Assembly: GCF_000003605.2 (NCBI RefSeq)
Contig: NW_003121911.1
Span: 953,037 to 984,396, forward strand
Length of the DNA: 31,360 nucleotides
From: Saccoglossus kowalevskii
Taxonomy: Eukaryota; Hemichordata; Enteropneusta; Harrimaniidae
Reading direction: 5' to 3'
This document shows, one piece after another, positions 1-12,370 of the stretch (position 1 is its first letter; the number at the start of each line of letters is the position of its first letter). A program made the position numbers and the translations under genes. Under the pieces are notes generated by a model. It did not search any database and had not been told where the DNA came from. It saw only the letters and a list, made by a program, of their open reading frames with translations.

Positions 1-59
1 GTAATTACGACTTTGCCTAACAATTAGTTCGCTATTGCGATGTTATAAGCTACAACTGA

Positions 60-146
60 TTTGCATATTGGGTTAATTTCGTTTTCACGTCATACCAATA
101 CTTTAACTGGTTCGTTTCCTATGACTTACACAGACACAATGTCACC
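60..146 (+). repeat. Diverged repeat pair, copy 1
   Basis: Shares three short blocks in the same order with 1521-1613: TTTGCATAT, TTAATTTCGTTTTCAC (TTTACAC in the other) and CAGACACAATGTCACC (CAGACACTGTGTCACC in the other). The spacing between blocks is similar but not equal. It suggests two old copies of one interspersed repeat, with weak ends. Confidence 0.35.
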
Positions 147-1520
147 AAGGTCGTCAACCGGTCCTATCGGTAACTTTTAATAAAGCAGCTTGTCCGAATG
201 TCCTGCTATAGTTGTAAAAACAAAGTATTTATGTTGAATGATGATAAATTGTTAATTCGCCTATTAACAGTTAAAAGGCCAGATTATAGGCATTCAGTCT
301 GGCTTGCATAGCCTCACAAAACTTAATTCTAGTGATTGCTGAAAAGACCGTAGTCCGATTGGGTCAGCGGTGAATAAATAATGCATGTCTCGTGGGATTG
401 GTGGCGCTATTCAATCCTACTCCATGTTTTATATATGGACGTAGGTCGAGGTCTCATTTTTTCAAATGTTTCTGTAAACACTGAATTGGCGACATACCAT
501 GCTGATTGTTCATGTGACTGACTTACTAGACTAGCAAAAAATGCTCAAATATTTAAATATTTTACCCGCGGCGAAAAAGTGGACAAGAAAAGATGTGTTT
601 TTGTCAAACAAAGTGTATGAAGCCGAGAAACGTGATAGACAATTCCAAGAATCATGGAAGAAGGGTTTCCCCTGGTGATCCACGGCCCTGGTAAGGGTGA
701 TACTGATATTCTAAAAATGTATTGTGAAGTATGTCCAAGTATGTATATGGTCCCCTGGTTGTTAACAAGCAGTCGAGAATTTCTGGAAACGTCCTTAGTA
801 GGTACACCAAGTATGCAACCGACCCCCTAGTAACTGAACGCAGCAATAAAAAATAGGACAGTTTTGTCAGGTTTTATATTATCTGAGGGCGCAAGGAATC
901 TGATATACTTGTTGCACGTGAGACAGAAAAATGTATTCTTCAACTAAACCATCAAGTATTTTGTTATAGTTCTTTTCCTTGATACTCATGTCATCATTCC
1001 ACACCATGAGTGTGTAATCTTGACGAAAAATGGGAGTAACTGTGGGGACCATTGTCGAAATGATACACAGTATGAAAAGTTCATAGAGTTTGGGTGGAAA
1101 CCCCAAAAAACACGAAATCTTTTGAAAAACACTAAACCAGTCGAAAATTACTAAACCTGACAACCAAATCGTTAAAACCGAGATAAATATAGTACTATAA
1201 TAATTCAGTAAATTGTTGTTGTCAAAAAGCGAAAACATGAAAAAGAAGCTGACATACTAGTAAACAAGGCGGCCCTTGGTATGACAATTTGAATAACTTC
1301 CATGGTTTTTAAATTTATATTTTTGTATTTTTACCAGAAAATATTCTATTTATTTCATTTAGGTGGTGCAATCTTTAGAATGTTTGAATAAAAAATAAAA
1401 ATATATATATATTAAATTTTCAATCTTTGAAAAAGTGAAAAGATCTGTTGAGTGCCTGCTAAGTAGTACTCAGTTGATTGGTATTTTTGATGTCAAAATT
1501 AAAACAAAGAAATACACTAG

Positions 1521-1613
1521 TTTGCATATCAACACACTCGGATCTTAATTTCGTTTACACATTTTGTCGATTGTTAGTTTGTTAAATGTGATTCATACAG
1601 ACACTGTGTCACC
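1521..1613 (+). repeat. Diverged repeat pair, copy 2
   Basis: Same three ordered blocks as 60-146: 1521-1529, 1545-1560 and 1598-1613. No boundaries or terminal repeats could be fixed. Confidence 0.35.
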
Positions 1614-1863
1614 GCCATACTTGACGTAACAATGCTAGTACATGATTGGTGTTTTAAACGTGATGTATTCAGAGTGTATAAAATAGGTTATTTATTTGCA
1701 CACAATATTCTGTGCGTTGACTGTGGTGGCGCTTTAACATATTGTGTATTGTTTATACTTAATTATTCAATTAAAAAGTTACCTTACATAGTAGTCATCC
1801 ATGACATTGACTGCATCGAATGAACATGTAAGGCACAAAAACAGCGGGTAAGCCCCCTCCACC

Positions 1864-1864
1864 T

Positions 1865-1896
<32 letters not shown>

Positions 1897-1923
1897 CACA
1901 CACACCCACACACACACACACCC
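1864..1923. repeat. Compound microsatellite (CT)n-(AC)n
   Basis: A CT tract to about 1880 is followed by an AC tract to about 1923, with CC interruptions near 1905 and 1921. Confidence 0.97.
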
Positions 1924-2069
1924 TCACGTCAATTGGGCTAGCTTCGTTATTTAATTACATAACCATGGCAAAGCCTAAGTGTTAAAAATAAATTTGCGGA
2001 GTAGAGTTTGTTGCACTCTAATTTCCCTGTAAATTTATCTCGCCATCCAGTCACCTTGCCTGGCGTCTT

Positions 2070-2458
2070 TCAAATTTCCCTTCCCTTATCTTCAAGCTCC
2101 AGTTTCCGGATAACCGTGATCCCGGGTATCACCGTTCGCTGCCTCCAGCACGTCGTCGTATCCGAGAATGTCATATCGATTACGTAGTCGTTGTATGGCC
2201 CCTCTAGAATGTCGAACACATGCCTTCTCGTCCACTGGCATTAACCCCTTGACCGGGTTGGATCTTGCTCATCTTGGAAGTATTTCAACAACATGGTTAC
2301 TGTCCGGTCTTTGATTGCTTGATTTATCTACAAGAACGATTTCTGTGATTTTGTGAAATCGCCAGGAACCCGTTGAATCTCCGACCGTCTCAATTACGAT
2401 GAATTACATCCGCAGACTCACCCGCTGGTTCATACTGATATTGTACATCCGGGTATTG
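2070..2458 (-). pseudogene. Decayed coding remnant, family not recognised
   Basis: Read on the - strand, this GC-richer stretch gives protein-like sequence broken by stops and frame changes. The best frame has TVTMLLKYFQDEQD, a TAA at 2243-2241, then VFDILEGPYNDYVID and VIPGITVIRKLELEDKG, ending at TGA 2072-2070; it is closed upstream by TAG at 2330-2328. Just upstream, two other frames give VGDSTGSWRFHKITE and QYPDVQYQYEPAGESADV, which looks like one coding sequence split by frameshifts. I cannot name the family; a degraded transposon protein or a processed gene fragment are both possible. No flanking repeats or splice sites were identified. The mixed codon content contrasts with the AT-rich surroundings, but the coding origin is an inference from appearance. 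Confidence 0.4.
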
Positions 2459-2593
2459 TTTTCACAATATTCTGAAATCAGTGTATCGTTATTGTCAAAC
2501 CAATAAAAAAGACGATTTCTTGAGTGTGATATTCATTTAATCCTTGTGCTGTTACCGTTGAAATTATCTTGTGCCAGATCTAGAGAAAAATAG

Positions 2594-2611
2594 GTGTGTG
2601 TGTGTGTGTGT
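2594..2611. repeat. (GT)9 microsatellite
   Basis: An uninterrupted GT tract inside otherwise unique sequence. Confidence 0.97.
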
Positions 2612-5600
2612 AATAATACCCTTACTCAACAGTGCACTTCCGAGAAACGACGATCCCACCACGCTCCTTGTGAACATTGTATTGGCTCGTGTTGTGTGTG
2701 CGTTGCGATTATAACTCATTTCACGAGTTTTCATAACGTGCGTGGTGGTGTAGAAATGATCAGGTCGTTTCCGAAATATCTAGGGGCAAGTTGACCAGAC
2801 ATTCAGCCAATAATATCATCTGTTAACGTCTGGGCGCCCTGATATAGATATGTTTCGTCGCTAGATGGCGCTATTTTTTAAAGGCGTGTTCCTATCGCGA
2901 ATTTACGATACTAGCATACGAGTATATCGTTATATAGTTGTTTGTTACAAATTCAATAACCCCAGCCGTTGTAGATTATACAAGCCATTAGAAAATGTTG
3001 CTCGTCTTAAATTTCATGATACTCAGCCTCAGCTGCAAAGAATTACAATTCTGATCTTCTTCAGTTCGTTTTATAATGTAACAGATACATAGAATATAAT
3101 TCCGAGAGGCTATATTTTAGTCCGGTATATTGTGAAATCATTGTGAATATATCACCAAGCTTCAGTGAGTACATTCTGATTTCACTTGATTTTTCTATGA
3201 AGCAAGTCCGTGTTCTTCTACATCCGAGCTTTCAGAAATGTATATATGTATAAATATCATGGAATACAGTAACTTACAAAAGCAGATTTGATTTAATATT
3301 TATAAATATTAATGACATTTAATCGGTCATGATGCGTCGTGGTCGATGTGGGTCCCATGAGACGTTATACAGCACGTGCAAAATTCGAACGCGCCCTGTA
3401 TTTTCTCTAATTTGTCATTTTTTTTCACTTTTATTTTACCCAAACCAACTGAAATCAACTTTTCAATTAATTTTCTGTAAATATTGTCAAATGTTGATAT
3501 TGTCACTATTATATTTATTTGCTGTTTAAAGATTAGATGTCGTCGCGCCGCCCTGTGTTCGATATTGTTCTCATAGCAACGTATACACAGCGGGTATAAA
3601 ACACGCGAAATTCGAAAACTACCGTGTTCTTTAAGATGGGCGTGATGTTATGTAACATGTATATGTTAATGCATGCATTGTTCATATATATAATACCTCG
3701 TGGGTGGACATCCGGGTATTTTCTACCGCCTGGCAACCCTTGCGGTGAAAACAAAGACCAAAAACTCGCAGAAAACGGTACTTTGCAATGGTTGTTGAGA
3801 GTCCCCTGAACAGTGTAACAAGATTAGCCCTACGTGTGTAACAAATATGAATTTGGTTGTTCAGGATTACTTCAAAGTTGAGTTTGTGTTGTTTTCTCGA
3901 GTTTTCACCGGCTCCACCGGCGTTCCACAGCAGCGCGCACAAAGCCCATAGAAATACGTGGTACAGTGGTGCGCGTCTTAGCAACGTAGAACGTCTGTGA
4001 CGTAGCTTCGCCCCCGAGGATAGAGACCCATGAAGTGTGGAATATAACCTGTATCGAAAGTGCGCCCTCAATATAAACGTATGCGATACATGAGTAAACT
4101 CATGTCGCAGAGGGCGTTGTCTCCATTCTCATTTCGTGGCATGGGCACTTGCTTTACTTAGTATCGAATGTTTATCATTACCATGTGAAAATCTGTGTTC
4201 ACGTCAACAGTATAGTATATTAAAAAATCGATGCACTTGTTAATCACAGGTCATTCATGACATCTACAAATACAAAGAAAGAAATGAATGACTTGCCGGT
4301 TTGTATTAGACACCCGAACTCCATAAAACAACATACAACGCTAGATTTGTTGCTGGATCATCGAAATCATCAAAGAATTGCCTGAAATAATAACATCAAT
4401 ATTGTTTACTATCAATAAGAGGTTCTAAAAATACTGTGATGTAATTTTTTTCTAAAAATGGTATAAATCAAATTGGGTATTGAAATAGTCCAAAGAATAT
4501 TTGAAAAAAAATGAAATCCGTCAACTTGAGATTATTTTCAAATATGATTTCAATTACCACTTTTGATTTTTCCACCCTATATACTAGAAATTATCTATCA
4601 AGCACTTTTTTATTTAAAACATCGTTTTAGTCGGCACTAATAAAAAGTGATTCTGTCTACATGTATTTTCTTAAGAACAACTTGAAGACTGATTCCAAAA
4701 CTAAGAATGAAATTAACAGTATGCTAGAACTCTTATATGACTTTTTTGTCGAGTTTGAAAAATATATTTTTGAAACAAAGTGTCAGAATTCCAATGGAAA
4801 CAAATTGGGCTCCCGACTGCTGGCTGGTTTATTTCGTTTTATACAGAAATTTGCTAAAAACAATAGGTACAAAGAAGCCAAATCCTTTATTTTCATATTC
4901 ATCATTGATGGAGTAAAATTTAAATTTAAAAAGCTAAATTTATTGATAATAATCCAGTGATATATTCAGCTGAACATAAGGTGATTGCATAATCTGCGTC
5001 TTCGGCTTCAGAGTAATTATATCTGTACCTTGAAATTGACTAGACAAAAGCGAGGATTTTAATTTTACTGTCATTGATTTTCTACAATTCAATATTTCCT
5101 ACCTATGGGATATACATTTCTCTGCTATACACACCGGGACCTGTGGTAAATATGCAGACTTTTTAAAGCGACATTGTCATTGTTTCGTAATTTTGACTAT
5201 TGAGGTTTTGCGGAGAAGAACTGACCTTAACATTCAAAAGATTTGTTGGCAGATATAATGAGCGTATGATTAAACAAGATAACCATGTTGCACAGATGAT
5301 CTAGGAAGGCCTCAATGTCACTTGTCCGATGTAGACACCGGGGTTCTTACATATACCATTTGATTATATCTAGGAATCATATGCGGGTGCCACATGTGGA
5401 ACAGGAAGTGCTCGCTCGAAACACCGGACATCATTTTATGGTATACCATCGGGTTCATATACCTTTCTCTTACTGATTATGCACTACTCTGTTGCCGACT
5501 ACGTTGTGTTAGTAGTGTACTTGTCAGTCATTTGTGTTGTGTTCTTTGACTATATGACGGTTGTTCACATATCTACTGTTTGGTATGTTATTTTCACTAC

Positions 5601-6939
5601 CCGGGAAGATCGCTCTCGTACCTGCGCGCCGAAAACGCACAATCAAACTACGAATTCTAAAATTTATCTAGGTTTATTTAGTTATCTTCGTATCCATGGA
5701 AACTACTATTTCATTAACTTCTTACTATTACATTAACTACTTATAAAGGTAGTTGGTTAGTATTTCATAGTTTATGATTTGTGTTTAAATGATTTATTAT
5801 TTAACACTTTTGAAACAAAACAAAAAGTGTTACATATTTGCCCCTGTTTAATCTTTAGCTTCAAGTTGATAACCAGTTTGTTCCATATTACTAATTGAAA
5901 CCAAATTCCATTAATGGTTCTAGTTTTTAGTGCCGAAATTCAACATTTATGTAGAATGCTCGTCGATTTTGCACATGTGAATTTGTATTACATTTTGCAT
6001 TCATACATTCGACAATGAGTATTTGGCGTGTGCACACGTGACAAGAATATATATGGCATGTCTACACGTCACCCAAAGCCTAACTTGAAACGTGACAGAC
6101 CTTTTTTCACTGCAATTTCATCAATTTGTGTTCAAATTGGTCGCTAGGCTGCCCTATTTAAACGAATTGTAATAAAATAAAAATACAATTTTCACGACGA
6201 CGATTTTGGTGACCCAAACTATGTTTAGTAGCATATTTAATAATATATTTGACGCAATAAACTGTTGCGAAAAGTACAATTTGAAGGATGTCGTTCTTGT
6301 TTGATATTGTATGATTCACAATTCGTCGCCACCTAAGAGGGAGAGGGGTAGAAAGCATTCACACTCAAAACATAAAGCTTGTAATGATAATCTTCTTTCG
6401 ATTTTTGGTAAACAGCGTCGCATTTTATCCCAATTTTCAATATTTGTCTTGGCACACAAGTCACAGACGCTTAGTCCAAAGCGGCGTTGTGAGGATGGCG
6501 AAAACTCAAAAAGTACCAAACGGGTACAGTTTCCATGACAATCACAAGAAACTGTCGAATAAGCCCTGTACTCCTAGATTGTGTTTGAAAAAACTGTTTA
6601 TTTAGGCAATCAGTTTTAATCCGTGCCGTTTCTAGGCTGGTCAATTTCTGGCGCCACATTGTATGCAGCCTCTTATCAATCGTTGTGGCACCAATGAGTC
6701 CCAATACTTGGCCGTGTTCGCAACTAACGCACTTATACAAACTTGGTTTATCGAATAATACGAGTCTTTGATCACATCGACTCGCTGCTTACTTTATACT
6801 GCCTGTCATTCAAATTTGGCACGAAATGAAATAAATAACATCGTCGTACCCATTTCGATCGTTTTGAGATCGAAGTTTCTCGTCGTATAACAGTGCGTGG
6901 AGTGTGCTACCTATTACTGATAATCGCCTCAACGTAACG
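2612..6939. other. Intergenic, no intact gene recognised
   Basis: A GC-richer island at about 3540-4130 carries TATAAAA (3595-3601) and a 129-codon - strand ORF (4071-3682) with no recognisable domain. The rest is AT-rich; the ORF at 4661-4960 is of Lys/Asn/Phe-rich low complexity. The hairpin at 4063-4116 is listed separately. Confidence 0.65.
4063..4116. repeat. Strong imperfect palindrome (hairpin or cruciform)
   Basis: The inner arms TGCGATACATGAGT (4082-4095) and ACTCATGTCGCA (4098-4109) pair over 13 positions with a single bulged base and a two-base AA loop. The outer arms CGCCCTC (4063-4069) and GAGGGCG (4110-4116) pair as well, with 12 unpaired bases (4070-4081) on the left side only. 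It may be the core of an old palindromic element or simply a structured RNA/DNA motif. No target duplication was found. Confidence 0.6.
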
Positions 6940-7461
6940 ATGTGGCCTATATCAAACGCTTTCTACACCCCCCACGTAGACTGCAAAGATGATATCAACG
7001 AAACAATCATGGTAAGAATATATATATTTTTGTATTGTACAGATAATGTTGCTTATGCATGTCGAAACATACATTAGCGGGACTACTTCGATGAGCATGA
7101 AACCGGCGTCCGTTCACAGTCAGGAAATCGTTGTTGGTATTGTGTTGATATCACTACGCCAAGATGTTTATGTCACTGCGCCATGGTGTTTTAGTACGCT
7201 ATGACAAACACACTGGGCGATATGGGCCAGCATAATTCCTAGCTCATTGAACGCCATCGATTTTAGGCACCAGGATTATTCGATAGCGCGTTACACACGA
7301 ACTGTCAGAGTGACTGACCAATGTATGTAGTAATACCTGCGTTTCCTTTTCTTGCACAATTAACTGTTAAACGATTGTGAAGCGCCCCCATGCGGTTTGC
7401 AATTCTTATTACTACGTATTCTTTTCAGAGATGCGCAATCCCGTCCTTGGATAAGCCGTAA
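6940..7461 (+). CDS. Candidate two-exon small ORF (34 residues), unrecognised
   Basis: An ATG at 6940 opens 24 codons (MWPISNAFYTPHVDCKDDIN and four more) that run straight into a good donor, ATG|GTAAGA (7012). The frame is also open upstream to about 6868, so it could instead be part of a longer exon. The next good acceptor, TATTCTTTTCAG, ends at 7428; joining gives ten more codons (RCAIPSLDKP) and TAA at 7459-7461. The implied intron is 417 bases (7012-7428). No AATAAA was seen soon after, and no homology is recognised. It could be a real short gene, the start of a longer transcript, or chance; donors and acceptors this good occur by chance every few kb. The span given includes the putative intron. 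Confidence 0.2.
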
Positions 7462-7748
7462 TGTTTACCAAAAAAAGAAGATTATCATTACATGTTTCGA
7501 GTGAATGCTTTCTACCCCCCCTCCCTTAAGTGGCGACAATGAATAACTGGGTAAATAAGACGAATATGGTTGCACGCATATGTTGATATGTTGAAGAGAT
7601 TAACATTACTTCAAAGGGGTTGAGACAAAATTGGAAATTACCAATAATCTAATATTCAATATAGTAGAATGCTTACTGCTACATTGGTAAAACCGGATTT
7701 GCGAAATTTAAAGTATATAACTGCTCAATAGGGCAACAGTGATGAAAA

Positions 7749-8119
7749 CAATAGGTGATTTTCCGTACAATTGTGAGATCTCGCGAGATGCATGAAAGAC
7801 GCGCGTCGAACGTCTGCCGCAAAAATCGAACGATTTGATTTTGAACTCGACTTTCCTTATTTTGTAGCTCACACCGACCGGCCGATCTTCGACAGAGGAA
7901 TATTGCTTCCGAATACCCTTACTTAATCGAAATTGCCTATCATCAAATGTGGACAGCACATTATTAAGCATGGAAATGTCCCCAAAATACTTTCGCGTTT
8001 GTCGAATCCCACGCGATGTTTGACGCGACTACGACGCTATGACCGTTGTTTGTCCTGTTTTTACGTTCGATTTCACGCATAACGCGTGATTCTCGCAGTG
8101 TACGGAAAATGGTCTATTG
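7749..8119 (-). mobile_element. MITE-like element, copy A (371 bp, terminal inverted repeats)
   Basis: One of two near-identical copies in the window; the other is inverted at 19745-20114. The ends are 21-base inverted repeats (7749-7769 and 8099-8119): both read CAATAG, then three differing bases (GTG or ACC), then ATTTTCCGTACA inward. Outside these ends the two copies share no similarity, so this is a discrete element. On the - strand a frame of about 85 codons (down from 7971) runs through the inner end, where the repeat itself encodes YGKSPI. No transposase signature is seen and the size fits a non-autonomous DNA transposon. No clear target-site duplication: flanks are GATGAAAA on the left and CAGACTAT on the right. 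Superfamily not assigned. Confidence 0.8.
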
Positions 8120-11068
8120 CAGACTATACTGTGGAATTCAGAGTAGAATTACCAAGAAAGCATTACTTAAAGTAAAACTCATATTTATAAAATAAATTTA
8201 AAAAATACTCAGTAACGAAATCCAGAAAAAATATCACTATGCAAAAAATGAGGTATGAGTAGATATCTTTTCTATACGGAAGCAACGATAAAGATAATGT
8301 CGTTCGGGGAGGGGGGGTGTTATTGGAGTATTATTGGTATCAAAGTGGTTCCTTTTCTTTTTTGTTGAGTATTGGTGACGCGTTCACATGTCATATTCAT
8401 GTACCCCGTCTGAACATTTTCATTCGATAAAATTAAATATTTTTTTTAATCTAAATGCTAAAAATTGGCAACTGAAAGAAAATGTATCAGCGATTTTCAA
8501 TTCGATAACCACAAGTTTCAAGTAAATACGGTGATAGTGTCGATGACTTAGAATTTATATTTATTAGTTGGAGGTCCCGTCGATCACATGAAACAGAGAG
8601 TGACCATAATATAACGATTTCAGGTACAATATTCGCATTTCTGGCCATCTCATGCGTAACAATGTATGTGCTCACTATATACTCAATATTCATGGAAAAA
8701 TAAATATAAATATAAAAGTAACATGAGAATCGAAAATATAAAAACGTGCGCGCGCATTGTTTTTGGAACACAAGTTGACCAGAACCTTTTTTTTCAAGCT
8801 TTAGACAGTATATTTAAAGACTATTGTTTTACGGCAATCTTTGTTGAATATGTTGTGACGAGTGTTTTAAATTGATTTAACGAGTGTTGATGACTCAATA
8901 AATATCTGTACTTCTCGAATCAGTGCCATGCCGATCTAGTTTCTTGTTAAACATCTAAGGAAATATAATATGGTTATTCCTGTTTCTTTATTGTGAAACA
9001 TTTCTAGGGACACTTTTTACACTGTTTGGCTTTAATTTGTCTATTTTTTTCAAGAAACCACATTTCATTTGGGTGTTTCATAAGTTCCAATCATACTAGA
9101 ACGCGGTACGTAGTACGTGGAAGAATCTTTTTCGGACTTCCATGGAAAGTCACCTACCGATGTACTTGTTTTATTTGCCCTATAAAATTAAAACACAATT
9201 AAATATGATAGCACTGTTTACATACCGAATCTGTGGGAATCTGTGACTCGGATACAATCTCGTGATCCGTCCATCGTACTATGTGCCGCCACTTTGAAAC
9301 GATATAGAACTTATTCTCAGAATTTAACATTTGTTTTCGTTGATGAGTTTTCATGTTTGGTGAAGACGATAACCATTGGATTCCATGTGTATATGACTAT
9401 GAGTATTCGTATAATGGTCTCGAGAATCCTCGCTGATTTCAATGGGTTGTTTGTCTGGCTATATGGAGTAGTCCATAATATATACATAATGCAAAATTTA
9501 GTAATATATACAGACATTTCGGATTTATGGTCCCAATATTATTTACCACTATAACTTGAATAATATTTTTAAAACTCGGATGCATTGCGGGATTATTTGG
9601 AGATGGTGTCAATTTAGCGTATTTGCGATGACTATCGGAGCGAAGTTAAATCCGAACCGTCAATCCCCATTACCAGTCAAGTCGTAAGTTTGCAAAATAA
9701 ATATGGTTAGACTGGTTAATATAGAACACGATGTTATCGTAGAGCAGAACTAACTTTCCCTGACACTCAGGAATTACGCAATGAGAGCGCGATCTTACAG
9801 GAGTCGCTGCGGGAATCGCTCAATTACACAATACCGGTAATTTGGCGGATAAATCCAATGTCTTATTATGTGTTGATTTGGCGATGTCATTCTGAATGTC
9901 CGTTCGTGAACTGGACGTATGTAGGAGATTGATGCGGGTGCATGACGTCAGTGTATCACATGACTTATGCAGTTATCTTACTATGATTGGTTAAAAGGCC
10001 AATCCAAGATAGAAGTGTTATATATCCGGCGTTCAACGTGAATAAAATGCTGTATTTTTCATCACTGTTTTTGCTGATAGTCAAATACCTCAAATGTCGA
10101 GACAAACACCGATTATAGTATAGACCAGGGCACACTGCGTTGCGTTTGACTGATTGGCAGGAAAGGTCACTTATGTTTTTATCAAAACGTAAACGACGTG
10201 TTATCGCACGGTCAGCCGAACGTTGTACAGATAACAACTACCTCTACGAGTCGGCGTGTTGTGTTACCACATATCTACTGATACACGCGAATTCATTTTA
10301 CATTTTAGTAAAACTTTCTCTAATATATTAGTAAATCGGCAATCACGCACAAAATAGTATGCAATTGGGCGATGTGAACAGACGCCGTAGACAAATGTTG
10401 TTAAAGCAACTTTAATAAAAACATGGCTTCCGAAATGATGAATGTCGCACCACCGGGGATGATGCCGGTGACAGACTAAACCTCTAAAACTAAACCTCTC
10501 AGACTAAAAACGGGCGAACTCTACGAATTAATATAATTTGCAAATAAAATACACTTTTGAACGTCAGTTTCTCTCGAGAAAGACGCAAAAATGTCGTGAT
10601 GTAGTTTCAGTCGCTATTGTCGATTATATGTAATGTACAACACATATTGTTATCTAATCTGATTACTAGATGCTTAATACTTGTATATTACGCCGATCAG
10701 AAGGGCTACATTTTGTAACGCGGAATAATACATCAACTAATTTTAATAACGTATTGTTCGTATTGTTTTTGGCGAGAAAACAATACCACATCCCAACTTG
10801 AAAGCATGGAATGTGATTTCTCATACTCTTTGTGGATTGTGTCCCATTGCAGGTCCTTGGTGCGTAATATTCCCAAAGGCGGTAACGCTAACATTTAATT
10901 GGACATCGCTGTTCCAAAACGGCTGCCAGTTACCTGTAGCTAAGTTATGCGCGGACAATGAATTGGTGATCAGTAACAATGAACTGTTGCACACCTGATC
11001 GGTGAATAGAACGCAGAGCTAGTTTGGCCAACCTCAAATTGCCGAGCATTGCAGTCTGATCACATGTA
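8120..11068. other. Intergenic, nothing recognised
   Basis: AT-rich unique-looking sequence. Short ORFs (for example 9243-9554) have no family marks. One CRE lies at 9943. Confidence 0.7.
9943..9950. promoter_or_regulatory. Consensus CRE palindrome
   Basis: TGACGTCA, the full CREB/ATF site. Two more lie at 15381-15388 and 20779-20786. No gene is recognised next to this one, so its activity is unknown. Confidence 0.25.
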
Positions 11069-12370
11069 ACACATATTGGTGACACGTAGTTACTGTAACG
11101 AACTGTATTGGGGACACGTAGTTACAGTAACGTACTGTATTGGTGACACGTAGTTACAGTAACGAACTGTATTGGTGACACGTAGGTACTGTAACGAACT
11201 GTATTGGTGACACGTAGGTACTGTAACGAACTGTATTGGTGACACGTAGGTACTGTAACGAACTGTATTGGTGACACGTAGGTACTGTAACGAACTGTAT
11301 TGGGGACACGTAGGTACAGTAACGAACTGTATTGGGGACACGTAGGTACAGTAACGAACTGTATTGGGGACACGTAGTTACAGTAACGAACTGTATTGGG
11401 GACACGTATGTACTGTNNNNNNNNNNNNNNNNNNNNNNNNNNNNNNNNNNNNNNNNNNNNNNNNNNNNNNNNNNNNNNNNNNNNNNNNNNNNNNNNNNNN
11501 NNNNNNNNNNNNNNNNNNNNNNNNNNNNNNNNNNNNNNNNNNNNNNNNNNNNNNNNNNNNNNNNNNNNNNNNNNNNNNNNNNNNNNNNNNNNNNNNNNNN
11601 NNNNNNNNNNNNNNNNNNNNNNNNNNNNNNNNNNNNNNNNNNNNNNNNNNNNNNNNNNNNNNNNNNNNNNNNNNNNNNNNNNNNNNNNNNNNNNNNNNNN
11701 NNNNNNNNNNNNNNNNNNNNNNNNNNNNNNNNNNNNNNNNNNNNNNNNNNNNNNNNNNNNNNNNNNNNNNNNNNNNNNNNNNNNNNNNNNNNNNNNNNNN
11801 NNNNNNNNNNNNNNNNNNNNNNNNNNNNNNNNNNNNNNNNNNNNNNNNNNNNNNNNNNNNNNNNNNNNNNNNNNNNNNNNNNNNNNNNNNNNNNNNNNNN
11901 NNNNNNNNNNNNNNNNNNNNNNNNNNNNNNNNNNNNNNNNNNNNNNNNNNNNNNNNNNNNNNNNNNNNNNNNNNNNNNNNNNNNNNNNNNNNNNNNNNNN
12001 NNNNNNNNNNNNNNNNNNNNNNNNNNNNNNNNNNNNNNNNNNNNNNNNNNNNNNNNNNNNNNNNNNNNNNNNNNNNNNNNNNNNNNNNNNNNNNNNNNNN
12101 NNNNNNNNNNNNNNNNNNNNNNNNNNNNNNNNNNNNNNNNNNNNNNNNNNNNNNNNNNNNNNNNNNNNNNNNNNNNNNNNNNNNNNNNNNNNNNNNNNNN
12201 NNNNNNNNNNNNNNNNNNNNNNNNNNNNNNNNNNNNNNNNNNNNNNNNNNNNNNNNNNNNNNNNNNNNNNNNNNNNNNNNNNNNNNNNNNNNNNNNNNNN
12301 NNNNNNNNNNNNNNNNNNNNCGAACTGTATTTGTGACATGTAGTTACTATAACATACTGTATCGTTGACA
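11069..12370. repeat. 32-bp minisatellite array, interrupted by assembly gap
   Basis: Head-to-tail units of exactly 32 bases start at 11101, 11133, 11165, 11197, 11229, 11261, 11293, 11325, 11357 and 11389, with a diverged first unit at about 11069. The unit reads AACTGTATTGGKGACACGTA followed by GKTACWGTAACG. Two more, decayed units (from 12323 and 12355) keep the 32-base spacing after the gap, and a stray partial unit sits at about 12394-12415. Variants alternate between GGTACTG and GTTACAG, and between GGTGAC and GGGGAC. Because 32 is not a multiple of 3, several frames stay open through the array on both strands; these are not genes. Many units can form the hairpin TACAGT-AACGA-ACTGTA. 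Confidence 0.95.
11417..12320. other. Assembly gap (904 N)
   Basis: Unsequenced bases flanked on both sides by the 32-bp minisatellite, so the missing part is most likely more of the same array. The true length is unknown. Confidence 0.99.

Larger units (their letters stand above)
1..1863. other. Intergenic, no gene recognised
   Basis: AT-rich sequence with only the weak repeat pair described separately. The longest ORF is 119 codons on the - strand (1238-879). It has hydrophobic stretches but no recognisable motif, and a length expected by chance in this composition. Confidence 0.7.

Noticed and set aside
879-1238. 119-codon - strand ORF with hydrophobic stretches
   Set aside because: No recognisable family, no clear splice context, and a length expected about once by chance in 31 kb of AT-rich sequence read in six frames.
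2862-2873. CTAGATGGCGCT, like the ends of some interspersed repeats
   Set aside because: Single short motif without a partner end or second full copy in the window.
3682-4071. 129-codon - strand ORF with a hydrophobic segment (HVFLWALCALLW)
   Set aside because: Lies in a locally GC-rich patch where long frames arise easily; no domain, no family, and its start overlaps a palindrome. Kept only as a note.
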